DNA of 64,000 bases from Cryobacterium sp. HLT2-28 (GTDB lineage: Bacteria > Actinomycetota > Actinomycetes > Actinomycetales > Microbacteriaceae). Shown here piece by piece: positions 53,528 to 62,354 of the stretch. The notes beneath the pieces were generated by a model, which ran no database searches, had not been told where the DNA came from, and worked only from the letters and a program-made list of their open reading frames with translations. The stretch lies in NCBI RefSeq assembly GCF_004402495.1, contig NZ_SOFH01000005.1:95677-159676 (forward strand). Reading direction: 5' to 3'. Every line of letters begins with the position of its first letter. The first letter of the stretch is position 1. A program made the position numbers and the translations under genes.

Positions 53528-53648
53528 GGGTCTTCCTCGGAATCTGGATTTTCAAACGCTCGTACCGTTTGATCGGCACGGCATTCATGGTTAGGGGACA
53601 AAAGCCTGCATCGCTGGCGAGAGGGCCAGCAAACGAGCTATAGTAACT

Positions 53649-53664
53649 ATACGCACGATCGTAC
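53649..53664. promoter_or_regulatory. TetR box ATACGCACGATCGTAC
   Basis: This is the third copy of the motif found twice at 47417-47456, with the same TACG-N6-CGTA dyad. It lies 122 bp upstream of the metallo-hydrolase gene and suggests a small TetR regulon in the window. Confidence 0.75.
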
Positions 53665-53812
53665 AGTATGTTGCAAGTTTTTATGAAGTGCGATGAAATC
53701 GGGGCCCTCCAGGTCCCCCTCGCGATCTTCGACCTCATGGAAAAGGCGGTCGAGGGCACTGGGCGCTGGGCGTCGCCTTCGACCTCCCGTTAAGGAATCG
53801 CGCTTGACGTGG

Positions 53813-53852
53813 TACCCCATAGGGGTATAGCTTGATACCCCTACCGGGTATC
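53813..53852. promoter_or_regulatory. Two CsoR-type boxes before the DHA2 pump
   Basis: TACCCC-ATA-GGGGTA (53813-53827) and GATACCC-CTACC-GGGTATC (53834-53852) are inverted repeats of the same kind as those before copZ and csoR. They lie 38 bp from the MFS start codon. They predict that the pump is copper- or CsoR-regulated. Confidence 0.75.
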
Positions 53853-53889
53853 TCTCGGTCTCTACTGTCATTTACTAAAAGGAGCAGCA

Positions 53890-55320
53890 ATGAGTTCGTT
53901 TACAGACCGCGGTAGCGGTCGGCGCTGGCTGGGCTTGGCTCTCATCGCCACAGCTCAATTCGTGGTAATCATGGATACGTCGATCATCGGTGTTGCTTTA
54001 CCGGACATCCAGCGTGAGCTCGGGTTCACTCCCGAGTCGCTGTCTTGGGTTTTCAACGCTTATGTCGTGGCCTTTGGAGGGCTGCTACTGCTCGGCGGGC
54101 GGCTATCCGACCTCTTCGGCGCACGGAAGGTCTTCATTGGGGGTTGGGCGACACTGCTCATCGGCTCGGTCCTGGCCGGAGCTGCCGGAACAGTCGCTTT
54201 CGAGATCGCGGGCCGGGCTGTGCAGGGAGTGGGTGCCGCATTGATCGCCCCTGCCGCATTGACCTTGCTCATGACCCTGTTCGGGGGAACACCGGACCTC
54301 CCGAAGGCCTTCGCGATCTATGGTGCAGCCGCCCCGATTGGAGGAACAGCTGGTGTGTTCCTCGGTGGCGTGCTTACTGAATATGCAAGCTGGCCTTGGG
54401 TCTTCTACATCACGATTCCCATCGCTCTGCTCGTCATCATCGCGGCCCCCTTCGCACTGCCGGCCATACCGGCACGCAGCGGGTCAATTGACGTGGGCGG
54501 AGCGCTGACAGCAACTGGCGGGCTCACGGCGCTGGTGTATGGGATCGTCCGCGCCCCCGAGGCCGGGTGGGTCGCACCGGAAACTTTGACCGCTTTCATC
54601 GCCGGCGTCGTGTTGCTGCTCCTGTTCTTCGTCATCCAATCCCGCAGTCGACAGCCCCTCCTCCGGCTCGGCATCTTCAAGGCGCCACAGCTCGGGGCGG
54701 CGAACCTGGCACAGTTGCTTCTCGGCGCAGCATGGATTCCCATGTGGTTCTTCCTGAATCTCTACCTTCAGCAGGTTCTGGGAGCGGGAGCATTCGCATC
54801 CGGCGCCGCACTGCTGCCGATGACCGCATTGATCGTAGTCGGCATGATTGCCCTCGCTCCACGACTGCAGGCCCGATTTGGGGCCAAACCGATGATTGTC
54901 AGCGGTCTGCTTCTGCTGAGCGCCGGCCTCGGCTGGTTGGCATTCGCGCGGCCAGACGGCAACTACGTGGTCGATGTGCTTCCGGCTTCTCTCGTCGCCG
55001 CGCTGGGAATGGCGCTTGCCTTCGTCCCATCGCTCGGAACGGCCATCTCCAGTGCACGGCCCGAGGAAACGGGCACGGCCGCCGGTCTGGTGAACACCAG
55101 CTACCAGATCGGTTCAGCAGTCGGGCTCGCTGCTCTCACCGCGGTAGCCGCCGTGTTCACGGGCGCAGCCGGCGATGCGCCTGCGCTCACAGACAGCTAC
55201 TCCGCCGCCTTCGTGGGGGCAGCCATCATCGCCTTCGTGGGGGCCCTGGTGGTCACTGTTACCCTGCGGCCTGCAGTTGCTGCAGTGCAAGAACCCGCGA
55301 TGTCGCAAGCAGCGGTCTGA
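53890..55320 (+). CDS. DHA2-family MFS drug/metabolite exporter
   Basis: The 476-residue protein has 14 hydrophobic segments, as in the DHA2 group. It contains LGLALIATAQFVVIMDTSII and the motif-A GGRLSDLFGARK. AAAGGAGCAGC precedes ATG 53890. Two CsoR-type boxes overlap its promoter, an unusual link between a drug-type pump and copper control. No substrate is predictable. Confidence 0.85.
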   Translation: MSSFTDRGSGRRWLGLALIATAQFVVIMDTSIIGVALPDIQRELGFTPESLSWVFNAYVVAFGGLLLLGGRLSDLFGARKVFIGGWATLLIGSVLAGAAGTVAFEIAGRAVQGVGAALIAPAALTLLMTLFGGTPDLPKAFAIYGAAAPIGGTAGVFLGGVLTEYASWPWVFYITIPIALLVIIAAPFALPAIPARSGSIDVGGALTATGGLTALVYGIVRAPEAGWVAPETLTAFIAGVVLLLLFFVIQSRSRQPLLRLGIFKAPQLGAANLAQLLLGAAWIPMWFFLNLYLQQVLGAGAFASGAALLPMTALIVVGMIALAPRLQARFGAKPMIVSGLLLLSAGLGWLAFARPDGNYVVDVLPASLVAALGMALAFVPSLGTAISSARPEETGTAAGLVNTSYQIGSAVGLAALTAVAAVFTGAAGDAPALTDSYSAAFVGAAIIAFVGALVVTVTLRPAVAAVQEPAMSQAAV

Positions 55321-55469
55321 ACCGCCCAGTGGGGCAGTGGCACATCATGCCATGCCCCACTGGTCCGCGCCCTTAGGTCGCGTCCCGTTGAGTGGTGGAG
55401 TTTGGGACTGCCCCCGGTTTGGTTGACTCCTGACCTGTGGAGATTCGTCTTCGCTGGAAAGATGTCATC

Positions 55470-55754
55470 ATGCCCAAGCCCTACCCACCCGAGTTCCGCC
55501 GCGATGTTGTCGCGGTAGCCCGGAAGCACGAAGCCCCGTTGAATCAGATCGCGAAAGACTTCGGCATCTCGGAGTCCTGCCTGGCGAACTGGCTGAAGAA
55601 AGCCGACGTCGAGGAAGGCGTCAAGCCGGGTGTGACCGAGAAGGAGTCCGCGGAACTGCGGGATGCCAAGAAGCGCATTCGGCTGCTCGAGCAGGAAGCC
55701 GAGGTCATGCGGCGGGCCGTCGCTTATCTCTCTCGGGACGTCAACCCAAAATGA
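55470..55754 (+). CDS. IS3 transposase OrfA
   Basis: ATG 55470 (MPKPYPPEFRRDVVAVARKH) gives 94 residues. It has the HTH_8-type region (NQIAKDFGISESCLANWLKK) and a leucine-zipper-like tail (LRDAKKRIRLLEQEAEVMRR). It ends with a stop that overlaps the start of orfB (ATGATG), the usual -1 frameshift setting of IS3. It appears intact and could still act in trans. Confidence 0.85.
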   Translation: MPKPYPPEFRRDVVAVARKHEAPLNQIAKDFGISESCLANWLKKADVEEGVKPGVTEKESAELRDAKKRIRLLEQEAEVMRRAVAYLSRDVNPK

Positions 55755-56168
55755 TGTACCCGCTGGTCCGTGAGCTGGCCGTCGACGGTGTTCTGGCGGC
55801 TCTGCTCCCAGCAACGGCTCTGGAGCGTGTTCGCGAAAAAACGCGGCCTGACGCGCAAAGCCGGCCCGCCCGCCCACGACGACCAGGTCAAGCGGAAGTC
55901 CACCGCGACACGCCCGAACCAGCTCTGGCTCACCGACATCACCGAACACCGCACCGACGAGGGCAAGATGTACCTCTGCGCGATCAAAGACGTCTACTCG
56001 AACAAGATCGTCGGGTACTCGATCGATTCGCGGATGAAGGCGTCCCCGGCCGTCGCCGCGGCCCGGAACGCGATCGGCCAGCGCACCATCGACGGCACGA
56101 TCCTGCACCTCGGCAAGCTCACCCCAATCGAGTTTGAGACAATAGACGTGGCCCTCAAAGCCGCCTGA
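55751..56168 (+). pseudogene. IS3 transposase OrfB with internal deletions
   Basis: The ATG at 55751 reads MMYPLVRELAVDG, then the frame switches. The remaining part keeps RPNQLWLTDITEHRTDEGKM, YLCAIKDVYSNKIVGYSIDS, and ends HLGKLTPIEFETIDVALKAA. The first catalytic Asp (LTDIT) survives. The middle DDE region between it and the end is missing, so the transposase is inactive. Confidence 0.85.
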
Positions 56169-56270
56169 AACCACTAACCCTTTGAGTCAACTGAACTCGG
56201 GGCAGTCCCGTTCTCGACACCGTGCAGGTCAGCGTTTCTGATTTCCCCACAGTGAGCTCAGGAACGGGAA

Positions 56271-56405
56271 TCACACCGTGAGTGCGCCGGCGAAGACGCC
56301 GGTGGGGGTCTCGTTCAGGGCCTCCAGTTGCCGCATAGATCCCTCGGAGAGGTAGCGGCGAGTGGAGGCCTCCCACTCGCTGTGTTGCTCGACGAGAAAG
56401 CAGGG
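56271..56405 (-). pseudogene. C-terminal remnant of an IS256-type transposase
   Basis: Read on the minus strand from ~56405: ALLVEQHSEWEASTRRYLSE, GSMRQLEALNE, then a stop at 56271. This resembles the last residues of IS256 transposases (E-W-x-x-x-x-R-R-Y-L-S). Only about 45 residues remain. Confidence 0.6.
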
Positions 56406-56474
56406 CCACCCCGATCAGGACGACCACGGTCTGGGAGATTGACCGAGTCGTCGACTCTCTGCTTCGAGCTGCCG

Positions 56475-56786
56475 TCAGGACCGGACGAGGCGGGCGATCG
56501 CGTCGCTGGCCTCTTTGATCTTCGCTTGCGCATCGGGGCCGTCCATACGGGCGGCGTCGAGCACACAATGCGCGAGATGGTCATCGAGAAGACCCAAACC
56601 AACAGCCTGCAGTGCACTGGTGAGCGCGCTGATCTGCGTGAGGATGTCGATGCAGTACTTCTCCTCGTCGACCATCCGAGAGATTCCTCGAGCCTGACCT
56701 TCGATCCGACGGAGCCGCTGAAGATACTTATCCTTGTCCGTGATGTACCCGTGCGGGTGTTCGTGTGTGACGGGCATTGAAGTCAT
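56475..56786 (-). CDS. csoR: CsoR family copper-sensing repressor
   Basis: The 103-residue protein starts at ATG 56786 (AAGGA upstream). It has the CsoR fold: YLQRLRRIEGQARGISRMVD, then CIDILTQISALTSALQAVGL and DDHLAHCVLDAARMDG. The Cys45, His70, Cys74 set forms the x-C-H-C copper site. It is the local repressor for copZ/copA. A CsoR-type box lies 226 bp upstream at 57012. Confidence 0.9.
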   Translation of the reverse strand: MTSMPVTHEHPHGYITDKDKYLQRLRRIEGQARGISRMVDEEKYCIDILTQISALTSALQAVGLGLLDDHLAHCVLDAARMDGPDAQAKIKEASDAIARLVRS

Positions 56787-56799
56787 TTCCAGTTCCTTC

Positions 56800-56925
56800 G
56801 TTCTCACGGCCGAGGACGGCCCGGGTGCTCGCTTCGGGGCCGAGATCCATGCGGCGCAACAGCTGCGTTGAGAGCGACCATGACCGTGGACAGAGACATC
56901 AGGATCGCGCCCAGTGAATCGTGGA
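56800..56925 (-). pseudogene. C-terminal remnant of a copper P-type ATPase
   Basis: The minus strand reads SLGAILMSLSTVMVALNAQL, LRRMDL after a one-base shift, right before csoR. This is the last transmembrane helix of CopA-type ATPases (S-L-S-T-V-x-V-x-x-N-A-x-x-L-R). Another copper ATPase gene once stood here beside csoR. Confidence 0.65.
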
Positions 56926-57011
56926 CATATCTTGTCCTTCGTGCATCTCGCGGGTGAGATCAGCCACGTGAGGTGCGTCGTGGCCTGGTGACGTCGGCAT
57001 AGAATCAGGGT

Positions 57012-57028
57012 ATACCCCGTTAGGGTAT
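57012..57028. promoter_or_regulatory. CsoR-type box ATACCC-CGTTA-GGGTAT
   Basis: A perfect 6+6-bp inverted repeat lies between csoR (56786) and the remnants at 57053. It matches the boxes at 53813 and 61068. It is probably an original csoR-operon operator. Confidence 0.75.
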
Positions 57029-57052
57029 TAGGGCTAGTTTGCGTTGCCCGGC

Positions 57053-57212
57053 TCAAGCGGCGCTCCTCGGGGTTACCCCTGCGAGGCCGTTGAACGCTCC
57101 CGTAACGATGTTGAGTGCCACAATACCCACGACAACGGCGATCTCGCGGTCGCTGTAGCCGTGGGTAGGGAGGCCGTCGATTTGCTTGTCGGTGATCGAC
57201 GTCGGCTCTCGA
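57053..57212 (-). pseudogene. C-terminal remnant of a carboxymuconolactone-decarboxylase-family protein
   Basis: The minus strand reads DKQIDGLPTHGYSDREIAVV, VGIVALNIVTGAFNGLAG and a stop at 57053. This is the typical end of AhpD/CMD-type proteins. Only about 50 residues remain, cut off at the YHS gene stop. Confidence 0.6.
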
Positions 57213-57238
57213 CACACCTGGAGGCCGAGGACAATGAT

Positions 57239-57511
57239 CTACGCCATGTTGGCGGCGTACTTGGCGGGATTCGAGTCGAAGGCGGGCCCACATCCGCCGC
57301 AGCAGAGGTAGTACCGCTCGTCCTCGTAGTCGCGATACAGACCGGTCGCTTCGGCAGCCTTCTTGCTGACGGGGTTGCCGACCATCACCGGGCAGGTGGT
57401 GATGTCTTTCCCCACGCCGCCGAGCAGGTTCTCATGGTTGTTGCTCGCCGCGGCAGGGGTGGGCGCGCTTGCGCTGCAACAGCTGGAGGTCGCCTCGTGG
57501 TCGTTCATCAT
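57239..57511 (-). CDS. YHS-domain metal-binding protein
   Basis: The 90-residue protein has an N-terminal His/Cys-rich stretch (MMNDHEATSSCCSASAPTPA). A YHS domain follows: ITTCPVMVGNPVSKKAAEAT, YYLCCGGCGPAFDSNPAKYA. The C-x-V/M and C-C-G-G-C motifs suggest copper or other metal binding. It lies 53 bp downstream of copA on the same strand and is probably a chaperone of the copper operon. Confidence 0.85.
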   Translation of the reverse strand: MMNDHEATSSCCSASAPTPAAASNNHENLLGGVGKDITTCPVMVGNPVSKKAAEATGLYRDYEDERYYLCCGGCGPAFDSNPAKYAANMA

Positions 57512-57563
57512 GTTGGGTGATTCCCTTCGTATTCATATTGATGGTGTGGGGTTGGTCGCGTTG

Positions 57564-59831
57564 TTACTTCGCGACGCTTTTGAACCCGCGCAGGCGCAGG
57601 CTGTTGCCGACGACGAAGACGCTGGATATCGCCATCGCTCCCCCGGCAAGCATGGGGTTGAGCATTCCAAGCGCCGCGATGGGGATCGCCGCGACGTTGT
57701 AGGCGAACGCCCAGAACAGGTTGGTCTTGATCGTTGCGAGCGTCTTGCGGGACAGGCGGATTGCGTCGACCGCGCTGCGCAGGTCGCCGCGCACCAGGGT
57801 GATATCGGATGCTTCGATCGCGACGTCAGCGCCGGTGCCCATGGCAAGACCAAGGTCGGCCTGGGCAAGGGCAGGGGCGTCATTGACGCCGTCGCCGATC
57901 ATCGCTACGACCTTTCCTTCGCGCTGCAACCGGGCGACAACGTTGACTTTGTCTTTCGGAAGAACCTCGGCAATGACTTCCTCGATGCCCACCTCTATGG
58001 CGATCCGCCGGGCTACTGCCTCGTTGTCACCGGTGAGCAGGATCGGAGTCAATCCGAGCGCCTTCAACTGTGCGATCGCGTCGGCGCTGGTCGGCTTGAC
58101 GGTATCGGCGACGACGAGGATGCCCCGCGCCCGCCCGTCCCAGCCCACAGCGACGACAGTCTTGCCTTCACCTTCGGCGCGCGCCTTCGTGGAAGCAAGT
58201 TCGCGGCTCAGCTGTTGAGACCACTCGGCGAGCAACGAATCACGCCCCACCAGTACGGCGTGGCCATCGACAATTCCCTGCACGCCCTTGCCTTCGATGT
58301 TCGCGAAGTCCTCCGGGGTCGGTAACGTACCGACCTCCTGCGTCGCCCCCTTCGCGATTGCCTGCGCAATCGGGTGCTCCGAGGCGTCTTCCAACGCCCC
58401 GGCTAGGCGCAGCAGCTCAGCACGATCCGTGCCGGGCTCAACGACAACGTCGACGAGCGTCATCTTGCCAGTGGTGACAGTACCTGTCTTGTCCAGAAGG
58501 ACAGTATCGATCTTGCGCGTGGACTCCAGCACCTCTGGGCCCTTGATGAGAACACCCATCTGTGCTCCGCGGCCCGTGCCGACAAGCAGCGCTGTCGGCG
58601 TCGCCAAGCCCAGCGCGCAGGGGCACGCGATCACGAGGACCGCGACGGCAGCGGTGAACGCCGCGGTCACGGGGAACCCTGCGCCCAGCCAACCGCCCAG
58701 CACGACGAACGCGATCACGATCACGATCGGCACGAACACGCCGGAGATCCTGTCAGCGAGGCGCTGCACCTCGGCCTTGCCCGTCTGAGCATCCTCGACA
58801 AGCTTGGCCATCTGCGCCAGCTGCGTGTCTGAGCCAATCCTGGTCGCACGCATGACGAGGCGACCGCCAACGTTCGTCGTGGCTCCGGTGACGGCGTCGC
58901 CCTCGGCAACCTCAACCGGCACCGACTCGCCGGTGAGCATGGAGGCGTCCACGGCGGAGGTGCCGGAGATCACTACACCGTCGGTGGCGATCTTCTCCCC
59001 CGGGCGCACGATGAACTCGTCACCGACCTGTAGGTCTTCAACCGGGATCTTCGTCTCGATCCCACCGCGAAGCACCGAGACCTCTTTCGCGCCAAGCTCC
59101 AGCAGCGCTCGCAAAGCCGCACCGGCCTGCTTCTTTGACCGCTTCTCGAAATATCGGCCGGCGAGGATGAACATCGTCACACCGGCGCCCACCTCGAGGT
59201 AGATGTTTGCCGCACCATCGGACGGGGCCAACGCAAACTCAAACTGATGCGTCATCCCCGGAGTCCCCGCGGTGCCGAAGAACAACGCATACAGCGACCA
59301 GAGGAACGCGGCGGAGGTGCCAATGGAAATGAGGGTGTCCATCGTCGCGGCCCCGTGCTTGAGGTTCGTCCACGCCGCCTTATGGAACGGCCACGCCGCC
59401 CACAGGATCACGGGGGCTGCGAGCGCGAGCGAGGCCCACTGCCAGTAGATGAACTGCAGCGCGGGGCTCATCGCCATCGCGATTACCGGCACGGTCAGCA
59501 CGATCGACCCGATCAGCCGGTTACGCAGCGACGTCAGCTCCGGGTCCGCGTCGTCGGCGTCACCGGAGGCCGCGCCGTCCTTCTTCCTGTTCTTGGGGAC
59601 GGGCATCGCGGCGGTGTATCCGGTCTTCTCGACCTCGGCGATCAGCAGCGCTGGATCGTAGCCATTTGGGACTGTGACCTTCGCCTTTTCGGTGGCGTAG
59701 TTGACTGTCGCGGTGACACCGTCGAGCTTGTTCAGCTTCTTTTCGATCCGCATCGCGCAGGAGGCGCAGGTCATACCGCCGATCTCCAACTCGATGCCTG
59801 TGCCCAAACTCGGGGGCGCTGATGTGCTCAT
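57564..59831 (-). CDS. copA: Copper-translocating P1B-type ATPase
   Basis: The 755-residue pump has an N-terminal heavy-metal domain (GMTCASC, Cys22/Cys25). The transport motif CPC is at residues 403-405 ([20 protein letters not shown]), phosphorylation DKTGT at 447-451 (phospho-Asp447), TGES at ~300, and [16 protein letters not shown] for the hinge. It exports Cu(I) across the cytoplasmic membrane. It is the third gene of the copZ-318aa-copA-YHS operon, with CsoR boxes before copZ. Confidence 0.95.
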   Translation of the reverse strand: MSTSAPPSLGTGIELEIGGMTCASCAMRIEKKLNKLDGVTATVNYATEKAKVTVPNGYDPALLIAEVEKTGYTAAMPVPKNRKKDGAASGDADDADPELTSLRNRLIGSIVLTVPVIAMAMSPALQFIYWQWASLALAAPVILWAAWPFHKAAWTNLKHGAATMDTLISIGTSAAFLWSLYALFFGTAGTPGMTHQFEFALAPSDGAANIYLEVGAGVTMFILAGRYFEKRSKKQAGAALRALLELGAKEVSVLRGGIETKIPVEDLQVGDEFIVRPGEKIATDGVVISGTSAVDASMLTGESVPVEVAEGDAVTGATTNVGGRLVMRATRIGSDTQLAQMAKLVEDAQTGKAEVQRLADRISGVFVPIVIVIAFVVLGGWLGAGFPVTAAFTAAVAVLVIACPCALGLATPTALLVGTGRGAQMGVLIKGPEVLESTRKIDTVLLDKTGTVTTGKMTLVDVVVEPGTDRAELLRLAGALEDASEHPIAQAIAKGATQEVGTLPTPEDFANIEGKGVQGIVDGHAVLVGRDSLLAEWSQQLSRELASTKARAEGEGKTVVAVGWDGRARGILVVADTVKPTSADAIAQLKALGLTPILLTGDNEAVARRIAIEVGIEEVIAEVLPKDKVNVVARLQREGKVVAMIGDGVNDAPALAQADLGLAMGTGADVAIEASDITLVRGDLRSAVDAIRLSRKTLATIKTNLFWAFAYNVAAIPIAALGMLNPMLAGGAMAISSVFVVGNSLRLRGFKSVAK

Positions 59832-59877
59832 GTGTTGTTCCTTCTCTTAGCTGTTGGGAAAGGGTGAGACCTGACGC

Positions 59878-60834
59878 TCAATGCCCCTCCATATGCGATC
59901 CGGTCTCGGCACCCGTGGAGCCGCCGCTGCGGGCGGCATCGAGCACGAACTCGGCGGTGTGGACTTCGCCATTCACCTGAAAGTCCAGGTACAGCAGGTA
60001 ACGGCCCGCAGTCGGGGCCTCTGCGGCAAAAACGATTTCCGGCCCGGCCGTTTCGCCAACCTTGGGGTCTTGACCCTCGGCGTGCACGTGTAAGAAGGCG
60101 AGATCGCCTTCACGCAGCGCAACGAGGTGACCGAACGCTCCCAGGTACGGCTCCAAGGTGGTCACCGGTTCACCATCACGGCTGATGGTGATCATGAGCT
60201 CGCTCGACGAGCCCGCCACCATTTCGCCGTCGATCGACACCGTGAAGCCAGCGACCTGATCGACCTGAGTCGGCTGCGGCGCCACAGGGGCGAACTCCCC
60301 GGCCACCTGAACCGTGCGAGTGAGGGTGATCCCGGAGGACTCCGCCCCTGCCGGCGTGAAGTCTGCGAACACGCGGTAGCTCCCAGCTTCCGCCCATTGC
60401 CAGGGCATCGACCACGTGCCCGATGGCTCGTCCAACACTGGGTGAACGTGACGGAACTGACTGCCATCTGACCGCGCCACGATCAGATGCAGATCCTTGT
60501 CGTGTGTGGTCGTGTACTCCGTGACCGGGGCGCCAGAGGCATCCCGAATCTGGAAGCTCAGCTCGCCGAGCTCACCAACAGATGCAGGCGTCTGAACAGG
60601 CGAGAGCTCATACCCGTCAACGCCAAGAGCAAGGCCCTTCAGCGTGACCGCGGCGGCAGACTTTACCTCGGCGCTGCCGGCATCGTGGCCCTCTTCATGA
60701 CCGTTCATTTCGCTCCCTTCCGTCCACCCCGCAACGACGCGGTCAGGCACGACGGCCCCGGCGATCCCAAACGCGCCACCGAACGCCACCACAAGGCCGA
60801 GTCCGTAGACGGCAAGACGCACGCCGGTATTCAT
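59878..60834 (-). CDS. Exported His-rich copper-operon protein
   Basis: The 318-residue protein has an N-terminal hydrophobic anchor/signal segment (VYGLGLVVAFGGAFGIAGAV). Metal-suggestive regions follow (EMNGHEEGHDAG, QFRHVHP, LHVHAEGQ, a C-terminal GSHMEGH). It resembles heavy-metal-binding exported proteins found next to CopA in Actinobacteria. Its ATG overlaps the copZ stop (ATGA). It probably binds copper on the outer face; no catalytic motif is seen. Confidence 0.8.
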   Translation of the reverse strand: MNTGVRLAVYGLGLVVAFGGAFGIAGAVVPDRVVAGWTEGSEMNGHEEGHDAGSAEVKSAAAVTLKGLALGVDGYELSPVQTPASVGELGELSFQIRDASGAPVTEYTTTHDKDLHLIVARSDGSQFRHVHPVLDEPSGTWSMPWQWAEAGSYRVFADFTPAGAESSGITLTRTVQVAGEFAPVAPQPTQVDQVAGFTVSIDGEMVAGSSSELMITISRDGEPVTTLEPYLGAFGHLVALREGDLAFLHVHAEGQDPKVGETAGPEIVFAAEAPTAGRYLLYLDFQVNGEVHTAEFVLDAARSGGSTGAETGSHMEGH

Positions 60835-61043
60835 GCCGCCCGAACCGCCGAGTAACCTGCTTCCTCCACGGCGGCCAGAACCTGGGCATCGTCGACCGGA
60901 TCAGAGCCTGTCACAGCGAGCTTGCCCGTCTGCGCATTCACCTCGATGCGGTCGACTCCAGCGATCTGGCCGACCTCTTCACGGATCGACATCTCGCAGT
61001 GCCCGCAGGTCATGCCTGTCACCTGGTACTCGTTCGTGGCCAT
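60831..61043 (-). CDS. copZ: Copper chaperone CopZ
   Basis: This 70-residue HMA protein has GMTCGHCEMSIREEVGQIAG with the Cys13-x-x-Cys16 copper site and the usual beta-alpha-beta length. It delivers Cu(I) to CopA. It is the first gene of the operon, 25 bp downstream of the CsoR box at 61068. It overlaps the 318-aa gene. Confidence 0.92.
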   Translation of the reverse strand: MATNEYQVTGMTCGHCEMSIREEVGQIAGVDRIEVNAQTGKLAVTGSDPVDDAQVLAAVEEAGYSAVRAA

Positions 61044-61067
61044 TACGTATCCTCTTCCTCCGGCGTG

Positions 61068-61117
61068 GTACCCCTACCGGGTACATGTATCGGTAACTGT
61101 ATACCCCGCTGGGGTAT
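61068..61117. promoter_or_regulatory. Two CsoR-type boxes upstream of copZ
   Basis: GTACCC-CTACC-GGGTAC (61068-61084) and ATACCCC-GCT-GGGGTAT (61101-61117) are inverted repeats 33 bp apart, just before copZ. They are the presumed operators of the copZ-copA operon. Confidence 0.85.
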
Positions 61118-61340
61118 TCCGCAACGATAGAAGTCGGGACGGTGGCCACTAATACTCGATGCAAAAATTGCCCTCATCGGTGCTGATACGGACTGTTTCT
61201 AGCACTCTCGGACGGTTCATGGCACTCAAAGTGGCACCTTCCCGACGGGCTCTCTGAGGGACGGCCGGGACGTGAACCCAGGACCGACGGATGGCGTCAG
61301 GCCCGTGGTGGACCGCCGTTCCAACTATCGAATCCCCGGC

Positions 61341-61907
61341 CTAGTAGCCCGCACCCCTCAAGGACGTGGTCACGCTATCTCGCGGGTACCAGACCAGGCA
61401 CGTGACTCTCCGGTCTCCGAACACGGTCCAGCTATGCTCCGCAGGATACATTGGGAGAAATTCGAACACGGAGTCTTCGTAACGGACGCCGATGAAGTCC
61501 GTGAATCGTTGATGGCAGCCATTGTTTGCGAGCTGTTCTATGGCCGCCGAGCCCGGATACTGGGTGTCCGGGTTACCGTCCAGCGCGAATCGGGCATAGG
61601 CCTCATCGTCATGTTCCTCGTTGCAGGGCACGATCGACTCGAGACCACCCGGACGATCCTTCCGCACGTCGATGCATTGGCCGACTTCAGGGTGGAAAGG
61701 CTGACTTTCGACTGCGGAAGGCAGCGGCGACGGTGCGGGGATTGCCGGCGCTGTCGCGGACGGAACGGCTCGTTGGGTCGCGGGTGGCGATGGTGGTGGA
61801 ACGTCGGGTTGCCGAGCCGCACATCCGCTCACACCGGCAAGAAGTAGCCCTGCGATGACTGCACCGGAGAAAGACCGGCTGTGGCCAACGAGTTTTCTGG
61901 TGGTCAT
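61341..61907 (-). CDS. Lipoprotein, septum-formation-like domain
   Basis: ATG 61907 gives 188 residues. The signal has a lipobox (VIAGLLLAGVSGC, Cys near residue 28). A Pro-rich linker follows, then a Septum_form-type domain: VGQCIDVRKDRPGGLESIVP, CNEEHDDEAYARFAL, GCHQRFTDFIGV, PAEHSWTVFGDRRVTCLVWY. Cysteines likely pair. It is exported and anchored. The role is unknown; the domain name comes from actinobacterial homologues. Confidence 0.8.
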   Translation of the reverse strand: MTTRKLVGHSRSFSGAVIAGLLLAGVSGCAARQPDVPPPSPPATQRAVPSATAPAIPAPSPLPSAVESQPFHPEVGQCIDVRKDRPGGLESIVPCNEEHDDEAYARFALDGNPDTQYPGSAAIEQLANNGCHQRFTDFIGVRYEDSVFEFLPMYPAEHSWTVFGDRRVTCLVWYPRDSVTTSLRGAGY

Positions 61908-61972
61908 GTGGCGTTCATTCCAGGTCGAAGTGGCTAGATCGCGCCAATCTGGTTTCACCAGTTGGCGCAGGG

Positions 61973-62210
61973 CTACAGGGTGCCCGTCGATGCACGGCGT
62001 ACACGCTGCATTCTGGGTTCCGGAATGAAGGCCGCGATGACGATGCAGACCAGTGCTGCGGCAAGGCCGAAGCCCAGGGCGAGCATGAATCCCGTCTCGC
62101 TCGGGCCCGGGTTGCGTTTGCATGAACGATGCACTCACTCCCGAGAGGGCAAGGACGGCAACAACCAGGTTGGGGTGAGTGGTTCGATCCAGCACCGTTC
62201 GGTCTGTCAT
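61973..62210 (-). pseudogene. Internally deleted MFS transporter
   Basis: From ATG 62210: MTDRTVLDRTTHPNLVVAVL, ALSGVSASFMQT, the start of a DHA-type MFS pump. After a short junction the frame shifts to PSETGFMLALGFGLAAALVC, IVIAAFIPEP and a stop at 61973, which is the end of such a pump. About 400 internal residues are missing. It cannot be functional. Confidence 0.7.
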
Positions 62211-62354
62211 TGTCGCTGGTCTTTCTGGGTGAGTTCGCGTGGGCACAGCGGAGAGATCGCCGCGCCCAGCGGTAGAGATTGCCAGGGGCGGCGATGGAAG
62301 GTTGTGATCTGGACCTGGGGACGGGGTGATGCCCGTGCGGCACCGAAGCGCAGA

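Larger units (their letters stand above)
53528..53889. promoter_or_regulatory. Divergent promoter region with TetR and copper-type boxes
   Basis: There is no gene in this 360-bp interval. It holds the TetR box ATACGCACGATCGTAC at 53649-53664, near the metallo-hydrolase promoter. It also holds two ATACCC/GGGTAT boxes at 53813-53852 next to the MFS start, so it carries control sites for both flanking genes. Confidence 0.7.
55404..56209 (+). mobile_element. IS3-family element with internal deletion
   Basis: Inverted terminal repeats of about 26 bp frame it: left 55404-55429 starting GGGACTGCCCC, right 56184-56209 ending in the reverse complement. The arms match at about 22 positions. The element is 806 bp, against about 1.2-1.3 kb for intact IS3 members. 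orfA is intact; orfB has lost internal segments. No clear target duplication flanks the ends. Confidence 0.8.
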
